This document shows positions 1 through 9,582 of a stretch of 64,000 bases of DNA, piece by piece. The notes beneath the pieces were generated by a model. It searched no databases. It saw only the letters and a list, made by a program, of their open reading frames with translations, and was not told the origin of the DNA. This stretch comes from Rhizobium leguminosarum (GTDB taxonomy: Bacteria > Pseudomonadota > Alphaproteobacteria > Rhizobiales > Rhizobiaceae): the NCBI RefSeq assembly GCF_001652265.1, contig NZ_LWBS01000198.1:24622-88621 (forward strand), read 5' to 3'. Every line of letters starts with the position of its first letter. Position 1 is the first letter of the stretch. Made by a program: the position numbers and the translations under genes.

Positions 1-1
1 G

Positions 2-1570
2 ATCGACGCCCGCGCCGAAAGCCTGTTGACGCAGGGCGAAATCATCGCCGGCGCCGTTTCGGCCTCCGCCTCGGTCGATACCAACTCGATCACCATCGAT
101 CCGCAGAAGCTGCTCGAGCTACAGGCCGGCCAGAGCATCACCCCGGTGCCGAACGACGAGGACCTCGAATTCCCGATCGATCCTGAAAAGGTCGCGCCGG
201 TGCTGCGCCGGCTGATCTCTCCGACGCGCACACGCGCCCGCATCTTCGATGCCGACGCCAATCTGCTGCTCGATTCGCGCCATCTCTATTCGCGCGGCCA
301 GGTGCTGCGCTTCGACCTGCCGCCTGTTGAAGAGGAGAAACAAACCTGGAGCGAGTGGTTCGCCACTCTGTTCAACAAGGCACTGCAGCCCGGCAATCTG
401 CCGCTCTACAAGGAAGCGCCGGGCGGTGATGGCTCGATCTATCCCGAAGTGATGAACGCGCTGACCGGCGTGCGCGGTGCGGTCGTGCGCACCACCGAGA
501 AAGGCGAACTCATCGTTTCCGTCGCCGTGCCGATCCAGCGTTTCCGCGCCGTGCTCGGGGTGCTGCTGCTGTCGACGCAGGCGGGCGACATCGACAATAT
601 CGTTCATGCCGAGCGGCTTGCCATCATGCGCGTCTTCGGCGTCGCGACGCTCGTCAACGTACTGCTGTCGCTGGTGCTTTCATCGACGATCGCCAATCCG
701 CTGCGCCGACTTTCGGCGGCTGCCATCCGCGTCCGGCGTGGGGCCAAGGCGCGTGAAGAGATCCCCGACTTCTCCGCCCGCCAGGATGAAATCGGTAATC
801 TTTCCATCGCATTGCGCGAGATGACGACGGCGCTCTACGACCGCATCGATGCGATCGAGAGTTTCGCGGCCGATGTCAGCCACGAGCTCAAGAATCCGCT
901 GACCTCGCTGCGCAGCGCCGTCGAAACGCTGCCGCTTGCCAAATCCGACGATTCCAAGAAACGGCTGATGGACGTCATCCAGCATGACGTCCGCCGCCTC
1001 GACCGGCTGATCAGCGATATCTCCGACGCTTCGCGCCTTGATGCCGAACTCGCACGCGTCGATGCCGGCTCGATCGACATGGAGGTGCTGCTGCGCGACC
1101 TCATCGAGGTGTCACGACAGGTCAGGAGCAGCAAGAAGCAGGTGCAGATCGAATATGCCGTCGAACGCAAACCGAACGTCAAGACGCGCTTTGTCGTCAA
1201 CGGCCACGATCTGCGCATCGGCCAGATCATCGCCAACCTGATCGAGAATGCCCGCTCGTTCGTGCCCGAGCAAGGCGGCAAGATTACCGTGCGGCTGGTG
1301 CGGACACGTTCGCGCTGCGTCACCACGATCGAAGACAACGGTCCCGGCATCCAGGCGGAAAATATCGATCGAATCTTCGAGCGCTTCTATACGGACCGGC
1401 CTGAATCGGAAGGCTTCGGCCAGAATTCAGGCCTCGGCCTTTCCATCAGCCGGCAGATCGCCGAAGCCCACGGCGGTTCGCTGAGAGCAGAGAACATTAC
1501 CGATGCCGAAAGCGGACATGTCCTCGGCGCTCGCTTTATCCTCGCTCTGCCAGTCGGCGCCACAGCATGA
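2..1570 (+). CDS. chvG: Sensor histidine kinase ChvG/ExoS, 5'-truncated by window edge
   Basis: Inner-membrane sensor kinase of the ChvG-ChvI (ExoS-ChvI) acid and envelope-stress system that controls exopolysaccharide, motility and host interaction in rhizobia. The frame is open from base 2, so the N-terminus and first membrane segment lie outside the window. Visible in order: periplasmic sensor part, a membrane segment near 640-700, a HAMP linker, the H-box VSHELKNPL with the phospho-accepting His, an N-box around ENARSF, the G1 box DNGPGI and the G2 box SGLGLSISRQIAEAHGG. It overlaps hprK by ATGA at 1567, implying translational coupling to the PTS genes. The match to ExoS/ChvG is by remembered motif and gene order. 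Confidence 0.93.
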   Translation: MDARAESLLTQGEIIAGAVSASASVDTNSITIDPQKLLELQAGQSITPVPNDEDLEFPIDPEKVAPVLRRLISPTRTRARIFDADANLLLDSRHLYSRGQVLRFDLPPVEEEKQTWSEWFATLFNKALQPGNLPLYKEAPGGDGSIYPEVMNALTGVRGAVVRTTEKGELIVSVAVPIQRFRAVLGVLLLSTQAGDIDNIVHAERLAIMRVFGVATLVNVLLSLVLSSTIANPLRRLSAAAIRVRRGAKAREEIPDFSARQDEIGNLSIALREMTTALYDRIDAIESFAADVSHELKNPLTSLRSAVETLPLAKSDDSKKRLMDVIQHDVRRLDRLISDISDASRLDAELARVDAGSIDMEVLLRDLIEVSRQVRSSKKQVQIEYAVERKPNVKTRFVVNGHDLRIGQIIANLIENARSFVPEQGGKITVRLVRTRSRCVTTIEDNGPGIQAENIDRIFERFYTDRPESEGFGQNSGLGLSISRQIAEAHGGSLRAENITDAESGHVLGARFILALPVGATA

Positions 1571-2019
1571 GCGAGGCAGCTTTCAACATCCATGCGACCG
1601 CGATCGTCGTCGGCAAGACGGGACTGCTGTTCAGCGGGCCTTCCGGCTGGGGCAAATCGATGCTGGCCTTCACCTGCATGACGGAAGCGCGCCGCCTCGG
1701 ATTGTTCACGGCGCTGGTCGCCGACGACCAGGTCCTTTTGTCAGGAGGGGCCGGTACGGTCATCGCCACATGCCCGCCGTCGATCGCCGGACTGATCGAG
1801 CTTCGCGGCACCGGTATTGTTCATCAGGACCATGTTCCCCAGGCGGCCATGCATTATGCCGTGCTTCCGGGCTGCGCTGCCGGTGAAAACCGGGTGCCCC
1901 CTGAAGGCGAAATCGTCAGCCTTGCCACCGGATTTTCGCTTCCCGCATTGCGGTTGCTCACGGGCGTTTCCTCACCCCTTGCTATCTTGATGGCAAAAGT
2001 GCCGGATATCGGGCGCTGA
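1567..2019 (+). CDS. hprK: HPr kinase/phosphorylase, short alphaproteobacterial form
   Basis: Phosphorylates, and probably dephosphorylates, HPr on its regulatory serine, linking carbon status to the incomplete PTS encoded just downstream. The 150-residue protein is only the C-terminal catalytic half of the roughly 310-residue Firmicutes enzyme; the N-terminal domain is absent, as is usual in alphaproteobacteria. The P-loop is GPSGWGKS at residues 24-31. The start ATG overlaps the chvG stop. Its position between chvG and the EIIA and HPr genes supports the call. Confidence 0.9.
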   Translation: MSEAAFNIHATAIVVGKTGLLFSGPSGWGKSMLAFTCMTEARRLGLFTALVADDQVLLSGGAGTVIATCPPSIAGLIELRGTGIVHQDHVPQAAMHYAVLPGCAAGENRVPPEGEIVSLATGFSLPALRLLTGVSSPLAILMAKVPDIGR

Positions 2020-2169
2020 GGCCTTCCGGATTGGTCAATCTGCCTTATATAATCGCATTTTTATCTTGCACTTCGGCTTTTCATAGCCAAGATGTGCCCC
2101 CACCGGTGGACGTAATTGCTGCATTGCGATATTGGGTCCACCGTTTGCGTCTATGGGAGCAGTAATATC

Positions 2170-2571
2170 ATGATCGGACTTGTGCTTGTCACTCATGGCA
2201 AGCTGGCTGAAGAGTTTCGTCATGCTGTCGAGCACGTCGTCGGTCCTCAGAAATTCATCGAGACGGTCTGTATTGGCCCCGAAGACGACATGGACCAGAG
2301 ACGGCAGGACATTCTGGAAGCTGTTTCCGGTGCCGATGATGGCCATGGCGTCGTCATCCTGACCGACATGTTCGGCGGCACGCCGTCCAATCTTGCCATA
2401 TCGGTCATGAGCAGCGGCCATACCGAAGTCATTGCCGGCGTCAATCTGCCGATGTTGATCAAGCTTGCCGGCGTGCGCGGCGAGAACAACATGGAGAAGG
2501 CGCTGGTGGAAGCTTCCGAAGCCGGGCGGAAATATATCAATGTCGCGAGCCGTGTGCTTAGCGGAAAATAA
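2170..2571 (+). CDS. PTS mannose-family EIIA component
   Basis: A 133-residue EIIA(Man)-type phosphocarrier (EIIA-2 group). It accepts phosphate from HPr, probably on His9 in the N-terminal motif LVTHGKLA. A second conserved motif, DMFGGTPSNLA, is typical of the family. No EIIB or membrane EIIC/EIID genes are nearby, so the role is more likely regulatory than in sugar uptake. The start at 2170 is chosen because family members begin with MIGLVLVTHG and a GGGAG-like ribosome site lies about 10 bases upstream; an upstream in-frame start at 2116 would add unrelated residues. It lies between hprK and ptsH. Confidence 0.88.
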   Translation: MIGLVLVTHGKLAEEFRHAVEHVVGPQKFIETVCIGPEDDMDQRRQDILEAVSGADDGHGVVILTDMFGGTPSNLAISVMSSGHTEVIAGVNLPMLIKLAGVRGENNMEKALVEASEAGRKYINVASRVLSGK

Positions 2572-2580
2572 CGAGCATTC

Positions 2581-2856
2581 ATGACATCGCTCTCCCGGGA
2601 ACTCCTCATCATCAACAAGCGCGGTCTTCACGCGCGCGCTTCCGCCAAATTCGTACAGATGGTCGAGACCTTCGATGCCGCCATCACCGTTTCCAAGGAC
2701 GGGATGACGGTCGGCGGCACCTCCATCATGGGGCTGATGATGCTTGCGGCAAGCCCCGGCTCGAGCGTCATGGTCTCGGCGAGCGGCAGCCAGGCCGAGG
2801 AAGCGCTGAATGCGCTGGATCAGCTGATCCAGAACAGGTTCGGCGAAGAAATATGA
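2581..2856 (+). CDS. ptsH: Phosphocarrier protein HPr
   Basis: Small phosphocarrier of 91 residues. His17 in the motif GLHARAS accepts phosphate from enzyme I, and Ser48 in GGTSIMGLMMLAAS is the expected target of the HprK encoded upstream. Both regulatory residues are intact, so the protein should be doubly controlled. The gene starts 9 bases after the EIIA stop, in the same operon. Confidence 0.95.
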   Translation: MTSLSRELLIINKRGLHARASAKFVQMVETFDAAITVSKDGMTVGGTSIMGLMMLAASPGSSVMVSASGSQAEEALNALDQLIQNRFGEEI

Positions 2857-2878
2857 GTGCCGGCGGGCTCATATAAAC

Positions 2879-2898
2879 ATATAAAGACTTCTTTATAT
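2879..2898. promoter_or_regulatory. Candidate SahR-type operator upstream of ahcY
   Basis: A perfect 9-base inverted repeat, ATATAAAGA / TCTTTATAT, separated by two bases. It stands out as AT-rich in GC-rich DNA, about 235 bases before ahcY. ArsR-family SahR regulators of S-adenosylhomocysteine recycling are known to use palindromes of this general kind ahead of ahcY in Proteobacteria. The assignment to SahR is inference from recalled motif shape and the downstream gene. Confidence 0.45.
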
Positions 2899-2947
2899 CC
2901 TTATTGCCATCCCGGGCGAAGCCTGCTAAACGGCGGACATGCCGTGC

Positions 2948-3053
2948 GCTAAAGCACGTCGCATCGAACTTGATTCATGCAATGCGCTTTAGCTCTTGTT
3001 GTTATGCATGTCGTTGTCCCGGAACCGCTGCACATTTTCCGGCGAGATGCATG
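2948..3053 (+). repeat. Two-hairpin palindromic intergenic repeat, copy 1
   Basis: Starts with a hairpin closed by GCTAAAGC and GCTTTAGC (about 2948-2992). A second imperfect hairpin follows, opening with GCATGTCGTTG and closing near GATGCATG. The same two-part layout, in the same orientation and with similar sequence, occurs at 19095-19194 and starts at 63805. It resembles the palindromic intergenic elements (RIME-like) described in rhizobia; the family name is from memory. It lies in the ahcY leader and could be transcribed. Confidence 0.7.
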
Positions 3054-3130
3054 AGCACGCGGCCCATCCGTCGCGCGATCATCGTCGCGCCTGCGCCAAT
3101 TTTGAGACGTTTTTCAGCCTGGAGGCCTCT

Positions 3131-4531
<1,401 letters not shown>

Positions 4532-4559
4532 TCTGATTGTTAATATCCACAAGATGTAG

Positions 4560-4596
4560 AAGCCGCGGCATTGACAAATGCCGCGGCTTATTTTTT
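4560..4596 (+). terminator. Rho-independent terminator of ahcY
   Basis: A perfect 13-base-pair stem (AAGCCGCGGCATT with its complement) around the loop GACA, followed by a T-rich run. It begins 28 bases after the ahcY stop. Confidence 0.93.
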
Positions 4597-4734
4597 AGAC
4601 GCTCCCTTCCCGCCGATTCCCTTCCGAAGTATTGTTTTAAGACTTGATTCGTGGCGCTGGACCCTGTCCGGCCGTGGCGAAAATGGGATGTCTTGTCGTA
4701 ATGCGGCACATTGAAGGACGGAGACATACCGCGG

Positions 4735-7320
4735 ATGTCGGAAATGAAAAGCAGCCTGCCCGGTCAGGCGGATGATGGCGCTCGCGCCCATCGCCGCCCG
4801 CTGATGGCAGGTCAAGGATATAAATCTGCAACGGCACACGAGGCCGTAAAGCAAGAGCACGGACCATTGGCGCGCTTCCTGAAAAGCTGCGCGGCCGGTA
4901 CGGCGCTCGCCGCGCTGGCGCGGCCGGTTCTGGCACAGGGGGAGCAGCAGGCGGCTGCCTCGGCCCACCTCTTCACATCCTCGCAGGTGATCGGTGTTTC
5001 CGTCGTCATCGGCGTCATATCTGCAGCTCTGCTTTCGACGCTGTGGCTCGTGCGCCAGCGTGGCAACCTGGAAAACGAGAGCCGGGAAATCCGCTCGGCA
5101 CTCTCCGATGCCCAGCAGCGCATTTCGCAATACCAGGCTCTGATCGCCGACAAAAACCGGCGGATCGTCATCTGGGACGGCAATGCGCGTCCCGAACTGC
5201 TCGGCCAGCTTCCGCCTGAAACCGGCGCGCCGCAGGACGGCGAATTCCTGGCCTTCGGCCTGTGGCTGAAATCACGCTCGGCTTCCGAGCTGGAAAAGGC
5301 GATCGATCGGTTGCGCGACGAGGCGCAGAGTTTCGATATGGTGGTCGAAACCATCCGCGACGAAATCCTCGAGGCGCAAGGCCGGGTTTCCGGCGGGCGT
5401 GCTTTCGTCCGTTTCGTGGCGCTCAACAATCTCCGCGCCGAACTCGCAGAGCTCAGGATCGAGCGCGACCGGCTGATGACCTCGATCTCGGCCTTCCAGA
5501 CCATGCTCGACGCGATCGACATGCCCGCCTGGCAGCGCGACCCGGTGGGCCGCCTCACCTGGGTCAATCAGGCCTATGGCGACGCAGTCGAGGCGCGATC
5601 GCCGCAGCAGGCGATCAATGAAGGCCGTGAGATGCTGACGACCGTCGCGCGCGAACGCATTCGCGCGACGACGACGCCGGAATCGCCCTTCCACGACAAG
5701 ATTTCGACGGTCGTGCACGGCAACCGCACATTCTTCCACGTCGTCGACGTCAGGGTTCCCGGCGGCTCGGCCGGCATCGCGATCGATGTGTCCGACATAG
5801 AGGCCGTGCGCGCCGAGCTGGAACGGACGCTGAAGAGCCATGCCGAAACGCTCGATCATCTTGCCACGCCGGTTGCCATCTTCGACGGCGACCGCCGCCT
5901 GCAATTCTACAATCAGGCTTTCGTCGCGCTCTGGCAGCTGGATATCGCCTTCCTCGAAGGCCGGCCTGACAATAGCGAGCTGCTCGAGCGGCTGCGGGCA
6001 GCCAAGAAGCTGCCGGACCAGCTCAACTGGAAAAGCTGGAAGGAAGCCGCGCTTTCCGTCTATCGCGCTCTCGACACGCAATCCGATCTCTGGCACCTGC
6101 CGAACGGGCAGACGCTACGCGTTTTTGCGACCGCGCATCCGCAGGGCGGCGCCACCTGGGTGTTTGAGAACCTGACCGAGCAGGTCGATCTAGAAACGCG
6201 CTACAACACGCTGGTCAAGGTGCAGGGCGAAACGATCGACCATCTTTCCGAAGGTGTGGCGGTGTTCGGTCCTGATGGACGCATTCGTCTTTCCAACCCG
6301 GCCTTCCGCGCGCTCTGGGGGATCACCGAAACCGAAGCCAAGCCCGGCACCCACATCCGTGCGCTGGGCGAGGCCTGCGCGCCGTCCTATGACCGGCCGG
6401 ACGGCTGGAAGACCTTCGCGGAACTGATCACCAGCTTCGACGACGAACGCCGCTCGGGCCAGGGAACGCTGGAACTCTTCTCCGGCCTGGTGCTCGACTA
6501 CGCAGTCATGCCGCTGCCGAACGCGCAGAGTATGCTGACCTTCGTCAACATGACCGACAGCGTCCGGGCCGAGCGCGCGCTGACCGAGAAGAACGAAGCG
6601 CTGCGCAAAGCCGACGAGCTGAAGAACGACTTCGTCCAGCATGTGTCCTACGAGTTGCGCTCGCCGTTGACCAACATCATCGGCTTTACCGATCTCCTGC
6701 GTACGCCGGGCGTCGGGCCCTTGAGCGAACGGCAGGCCGAATATATCGACCATATCTCGACCTCGTCCTCGGTTCTGTTGACGCTCGTCAACGACATTCT
6801 CGACCTCGCGACCGTCGACGCCGGCATCATGCGCCTCAATTATGCGGATATCGATCTCAACGACCTGCTCGACGACGTCTCGATGCAGATCGCCGATCGC
6901 CTCCACGAAAGCGGCGTGGCGCTTGAAATCACCGCACCCGCCTATCTCGGCTCGATCGTTGCCGATCCGCAGCGGCTGAAGCAGATCCTCCTGAAGCTTC
7001 TTTCCAATGCGGCGAATTTCTCGCCCGAAGGCACGTCGATCTCGCTGGAATGCCATCGCGAAGGCACGGATTTCGTTTTCTCCGTCAGCGATCGCGGCCC
7101 CGGCATCTCACCTGATATGATCGCGAACGTCTTCGACCGTTTTGCCACGGGGGCGAAAAGCGGCAAACGCGGCGGCGCCGGCCTCGGCCTCTCGATCGTC
7201 GACAGCTTCGTCAGTCTGCATCATGGCGATGTGACGATCGACAGCGAGCCGGGCAAGGGCACGACGGTCATCTGCCGTATCCCCTCGGTCAATGTACCGC
7301 ATTCCGCCGCCGCCGAATGA
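4735..7320 (+). CDS. divL: DivL-type cell-cycle kinase with Tyr at the phospho-acceptor position
   Basis: Membrane-anchored kinase-like protein, 861 residues from the ATG at 4735, which has a purine-rich AAGGACGGAG ribosome site; a TTG at 4711 would add eight residues. Order: hydrophobic segments near residues 55-70 and 90-115, a coiled-coil stretch, PAS-like domains, a HisKA-like domain and an HATPase domain with DRGPGI and GGAGLGLSI. The expected His of the H-box is Tyr639 (VSYELRSPL). This substitution is the hallmark of Caulobacter DivL, which relays DivK and polarity signals to the CckA-CtrA pathway. The stop overlaps the next gene by ATGA. Confidence 0.87.
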   Translation: MSEMKSSLPGQADDGARAHRRPLMAGQGYKSATAHEAVKQEHGPLARFLKSCAAGTALAALARPVLAQGEQQAAASAHLFTSSQVIGVSVVIGVISAALLSTLWLVRQRGNLENESREIRSALSDAQQRISQYQALIADKNRRIVIWDGNARPELLGQLPPETGAPQDGEFLAFGLWLKSRSASELEKAIDRLRDEAQSFDMVVETIRDEILEAQGRVSGGRAFVRFVALNNLRAELAELRIERDRLMTSISAFQTMLDAIDMPAWQRDPVGRLTWVNQAYGDAVEARSPQQAINEGREMLTTVARERIRATTTPESPFHDKISTVVHGNRTFFHVVDVRVPGGSAGIAIDVSDIEAVRAELERTLKSHAETLDHLATPVAIFDGDRRLQFYNQAFVALWQLDIAFLEGRPDNSELLERLRAAKKLPDQLNWKSWKEAALSVYRALDTQSDLWHLPNGQTLRVFATAHPQGGATWVFENLTEQVDLETRYNTLVKVQGETIDHLSEGVAVFGPDGRIRLSNPAFRALWGITETEAKPGTHIRALGEACAPSYDRPDGWKTFAELITSFDDERRSGQGTLELFSGLVLDYAVMPLPNAQSMLTFVNMTDSVRAERALTEKNEALRKADELKNDFVQHVSYELRSPLTNIIGFTDLLRTPGVGPLSERQAEYIDHISTSSSVLLTLVNDILDLATVDAGIMRLNYADIDLNDLLDDVSMQIADRLHESGVALEITAPAYLGSIVADPQRLKQILLKLLSNAANFSPEGTSISLECHREGTDFVFSVSDRGPGISPDMIANVFDRFATGAKSGKRGGAGLGLSIVDSFVSLHHGDVTIDSEPGKGTTVICRIPSVNVPHSAAAE

Positions 7321-8834
7321 CGACCAGTGATGCGATCTCGCTGTTCCTGAAGGACGAGGCAGCCACCATCCGCCTCGGTGAAGACCTGGCACTGGCCCTG
7401 AAAGCCGGTGATTGCCTCGTCCTTTCCGGCGATCTCGGCGCGGGGAAATCCTCGCTCGCCCGGGCGATCCTGCGCGCCATGGCCGATGACGAGGGGCTCG
7501 AGGTCCCGAGTCCGACCTTCACGCTGGTGCAATCCTACGATCTGCGCATCCCGGTTTCGCACTTCGATCTCTATCGGCTCGGCGACCCCGCCGAACTGGC
7601 GGAACTCGGCTTCGACGAGGCCCTGCAGAACGGTATCTGTCTCGTCGAATGGCCTGAGATGGCGGGGAGCGAATTGCCCGCAGAGCGCATCACTCTGACG
7701 CTGGCGCATGAGGGCAATGGTCGCCGGGCGACAGTCAAAGCCGCTGGCGCGCAAAATACGCGCATCCGCCGCGTCCTGGCGATCCGCGATTTCCTTGATG
7801 ACGCAGGTTACCCCGCGGCGAAACGCCGATTTCTGACCGGCGATGCATCGCTGCGCGCCTATGAGGCGATCTATCCGCAACCCGGGAACCGACGCATCAT
7901 TCTGATGGACTGGCCGCCGCTTGCTGAAGGCCCGCCGGTTTTCGACGGCAAACCCTATCCCAAAGTCGCGCATCTTGCCGAAAACGCCTATCCCTTCGTG
8001 GCGATCGCCGATGCGCTGCGCAAGGACGGTTTTGCGGCGCCCGAAGTCTATAAGGTGGATTATAACAAGGGTATCCTGCTGATCGAAGATCTCGGCAGCG
8101 AGGGCGTGCTGGATGCCAAGGGACAGCCGGTTATCGAACGCTATCGCGAAAGCGTTGCCTGCTTGGCCAGGCTGCACGCCTTGAAATTTCCGCAGGACAT
8201 CCCCGTTGGAAAGAGCCATATCCACCATATTCCTGATTTCGACCGCACGGCAATGAAGATGGAGGCGCGGTTGGTACTCGACTGGCACCTGCCCTGGAAG
8301 CGCCAGGGCGCTCCTGCAACGGAAGCCGAAGGGGCGGAATATCTGGCGATCTGGGATGCGCTCATCGACGAGCTCGCAACGGCAGAGAAGAACCTGCTGC
8401 TGCGCGACTTCCACTCGCCCAATATCATCTGGAGACCGCACGCGAAGGGCATCGAACGGATCGGCCTCATCGATTTCCAGGACGCGATGATCGGCCCGAC
8501 GGCTTATGACCTTGCCTCGATCGTCCAGGATGCGCGCGTAACGATCGAGCCGGACCTCTTCCGGCAGCTGATGGACGATTATCTGGCGCTTCGCCGCGCG
8601 GAGCGCGGTTTCGACGAAGCCGGATTTATGAAGGCCTGGGCGATCATGTCGGCGCAGCGCAATTGCAAGCTTGCCGGTCTTTGGGTGCGCCTGTTGCAGC
8701 GCGACGGCAAGCCAGGCTATCTGAAACATATGCCACGCACGCTCGCCTATCTGAACGTTGCGCTCGAGCATGGTACGCTTGCCCCCTTGCGCGATTGGTG
8801 CGCAAGGGCTGGAATAGGCCAGAGCGAATCATAA
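7317..8834 (+). CDS. TsaE-AmgK fusion: tRNA t6A ATPase joined to anomeric sugar kinase
   Basis: A 505-residue protein of two parts. Residues 1 to about 150 are TsaE, the ATPase that works with TsaB-TsaD in t6A37 tRNA modification, with P-loop GDLGAGKS at 38-45. Residues about 160-505 form an aminoglycoside-phosphotransferase-fold kinase with catalytic loop RDFHSPN (Asp364) and the metal-binding motif LIDFQDA. The second half resembles AmgK, the N-acetylmuramate/N-acetylglucosamine anomeric kinase, a view supported by the MurU-like gene that follows after 13 bases. There is no stop or frameshift between the halves. Confidence 0.86.
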   Translation: MTTSDAISLFLKDEAATIRLGEDLALALKAGDCLVLSGDLGAGKSSLARAILRAMADDEGLEVPSPTFTLVQSYDLRIPVSHFDLYRLGDPAELAELGFDEALQNGICLVEWPEMAGSELPAERITLTLAHEGNGRRATVKAAGAQNTRIRRVLAIRDFLDDAGYPAAKRRFLTGDASLRAYEAIYPQPGNRRIILMDWPPLAEGPPVFDGKPYPKVAHLAENAYPFVAIADALRKDGFAAPEVYKVDYNKGILLIEDLGSEGVLDAKGQPVIERYRESVACLARLHALKFPQDIPVGKSHIHHIPDFDRTAMKMEARLVLDWHLPWKRQGAPATEAEGAEYLAIWDALIDELATAEKNLLLRDFHSPNIIWRPHAKGIERIGLIDFQDAMIGPTAYDLASIVQDARVTIEPDLFRQLMDDYLALRRAERGFDEAGFMKAWAIMSAQRNCKLAGLWVRLLQRDGKPGYLKHMPRTLAYLNVALEHGTLAPLRDWCARAGIGQSES

Positions 8835-8847
8835 GTTTCGGATCAGA

Positions 8848-9579
8848 ATGACCATCAGACAAGCCATGGTACTGGCCGCGGGTCTCGGAACCCGCATGCG
8901 CCCGATCACCGACACGATCCCGAAGCCGCTGGTGAAGATCGACGGCAAGCCGATGATCGACTACGCGCTGGATTGCCTGGTAGCGGCAGGCATCGAACGC
9001 GCCGTCGTCAACGTTCACCACCACGCCGACCAGATGCTCGAACATCTCGGGAATTATCACGGCCTCGATATCGTTATATCAGACGAGCGGGACGCACTGA
9101 TGAATTCCGGCGGCGGCCTGGCGAAGGGGCTGAGGCTGCTTAGCCGCGACAATATCTTCGTCATGAACGCCGATCTCTTCTGGATCGGCGAACAGCCGGG
9201 GCGGCCGACGAACCTGAAACGCTTAGCCGGATTCTTCGATGCTGAACGCATGGATATGGCGCTGCTTTGCGTCGGGATCGAGGATACGACGGGTCACAAT
9301 GGCAAAAACGACTTCAGTCTTGCGGCCGATGGTCGGCTGACGCGTTATCGCGGCGATCCGTCCAATCCCGTCGTCTATGCCGGCGCGATCGCCATGAACC
9401 CGTCGCTGTTCGACGATGCGCCGAAGGATGCCTTCAACCTCAATATCTATTTCGACAAGGCGATCGCGCGCGGACGGCTTTTCGGCATGGTGCTTGAAGG
9501 CCACTGGCTGACTGTGGGAACGCCGGAGGCAATCGGTGAGGCGGAGGAAACGATCCGCAGGTTGCGGGCGTTTGCCTGA
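8848..9579 (+). CDS. murU: MurU-like N-acetylmuramate-1-phosphate uridylyltransferase
   Basis: A 243-residue nucleotidyltransferase of the sugar-phosphate family. The signature LAAGLGTRMRPITDTIPKPLVKI is at the N-terminus and a metal-binding NADLF motif lies near residue 110. With AmgK, MurU converts recycled MurNAc to UDP-MurNAc and so bypasses the MurA step that fosfomycin blocks. The family alone would allow other NDP-sugars; its place right after an AmgK-like kinase makes MurU the best reading. Confidence 0.82.
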   Translation: MTIRQAMVLAAGLGTRMRPITDTIPKPLVKIDGKPMIDYALDCLVAAGIERAVVNVHHHADQMLEHLGNYHGLDIVISDERDALMNSGGGLAKGLRLLSRDNIFVMNADLFWIGEQPGRPTNLKRLAGFFDAERMDMALLCVGIEDTTGHNGKNDFSLAADGRLTRYRGDPSNPVVYAGAIAMNPSLFDDAPKDAFNLNIYFDKAIARGRLFGMVLEGHWLTVGTPEAIGEAEETIRRLRAFA

Positions 9580-9582
9580 GCC

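Noticed and set aside
2857..3130. S-adenosylhomocysteine riboswitch ahead of ahcY
   Set aside because: I see the palindromic repeat and an operator-like site, but not the conserved core or pseudoknot pattern of that riboswitch.
7221..8771. Long minus-strand open frame opposite the tsaE-amgK fusion
   Set aside because: Antisense shadow in high-GC DNA; the plus-strand product has clear P-loop and kinase motifs.
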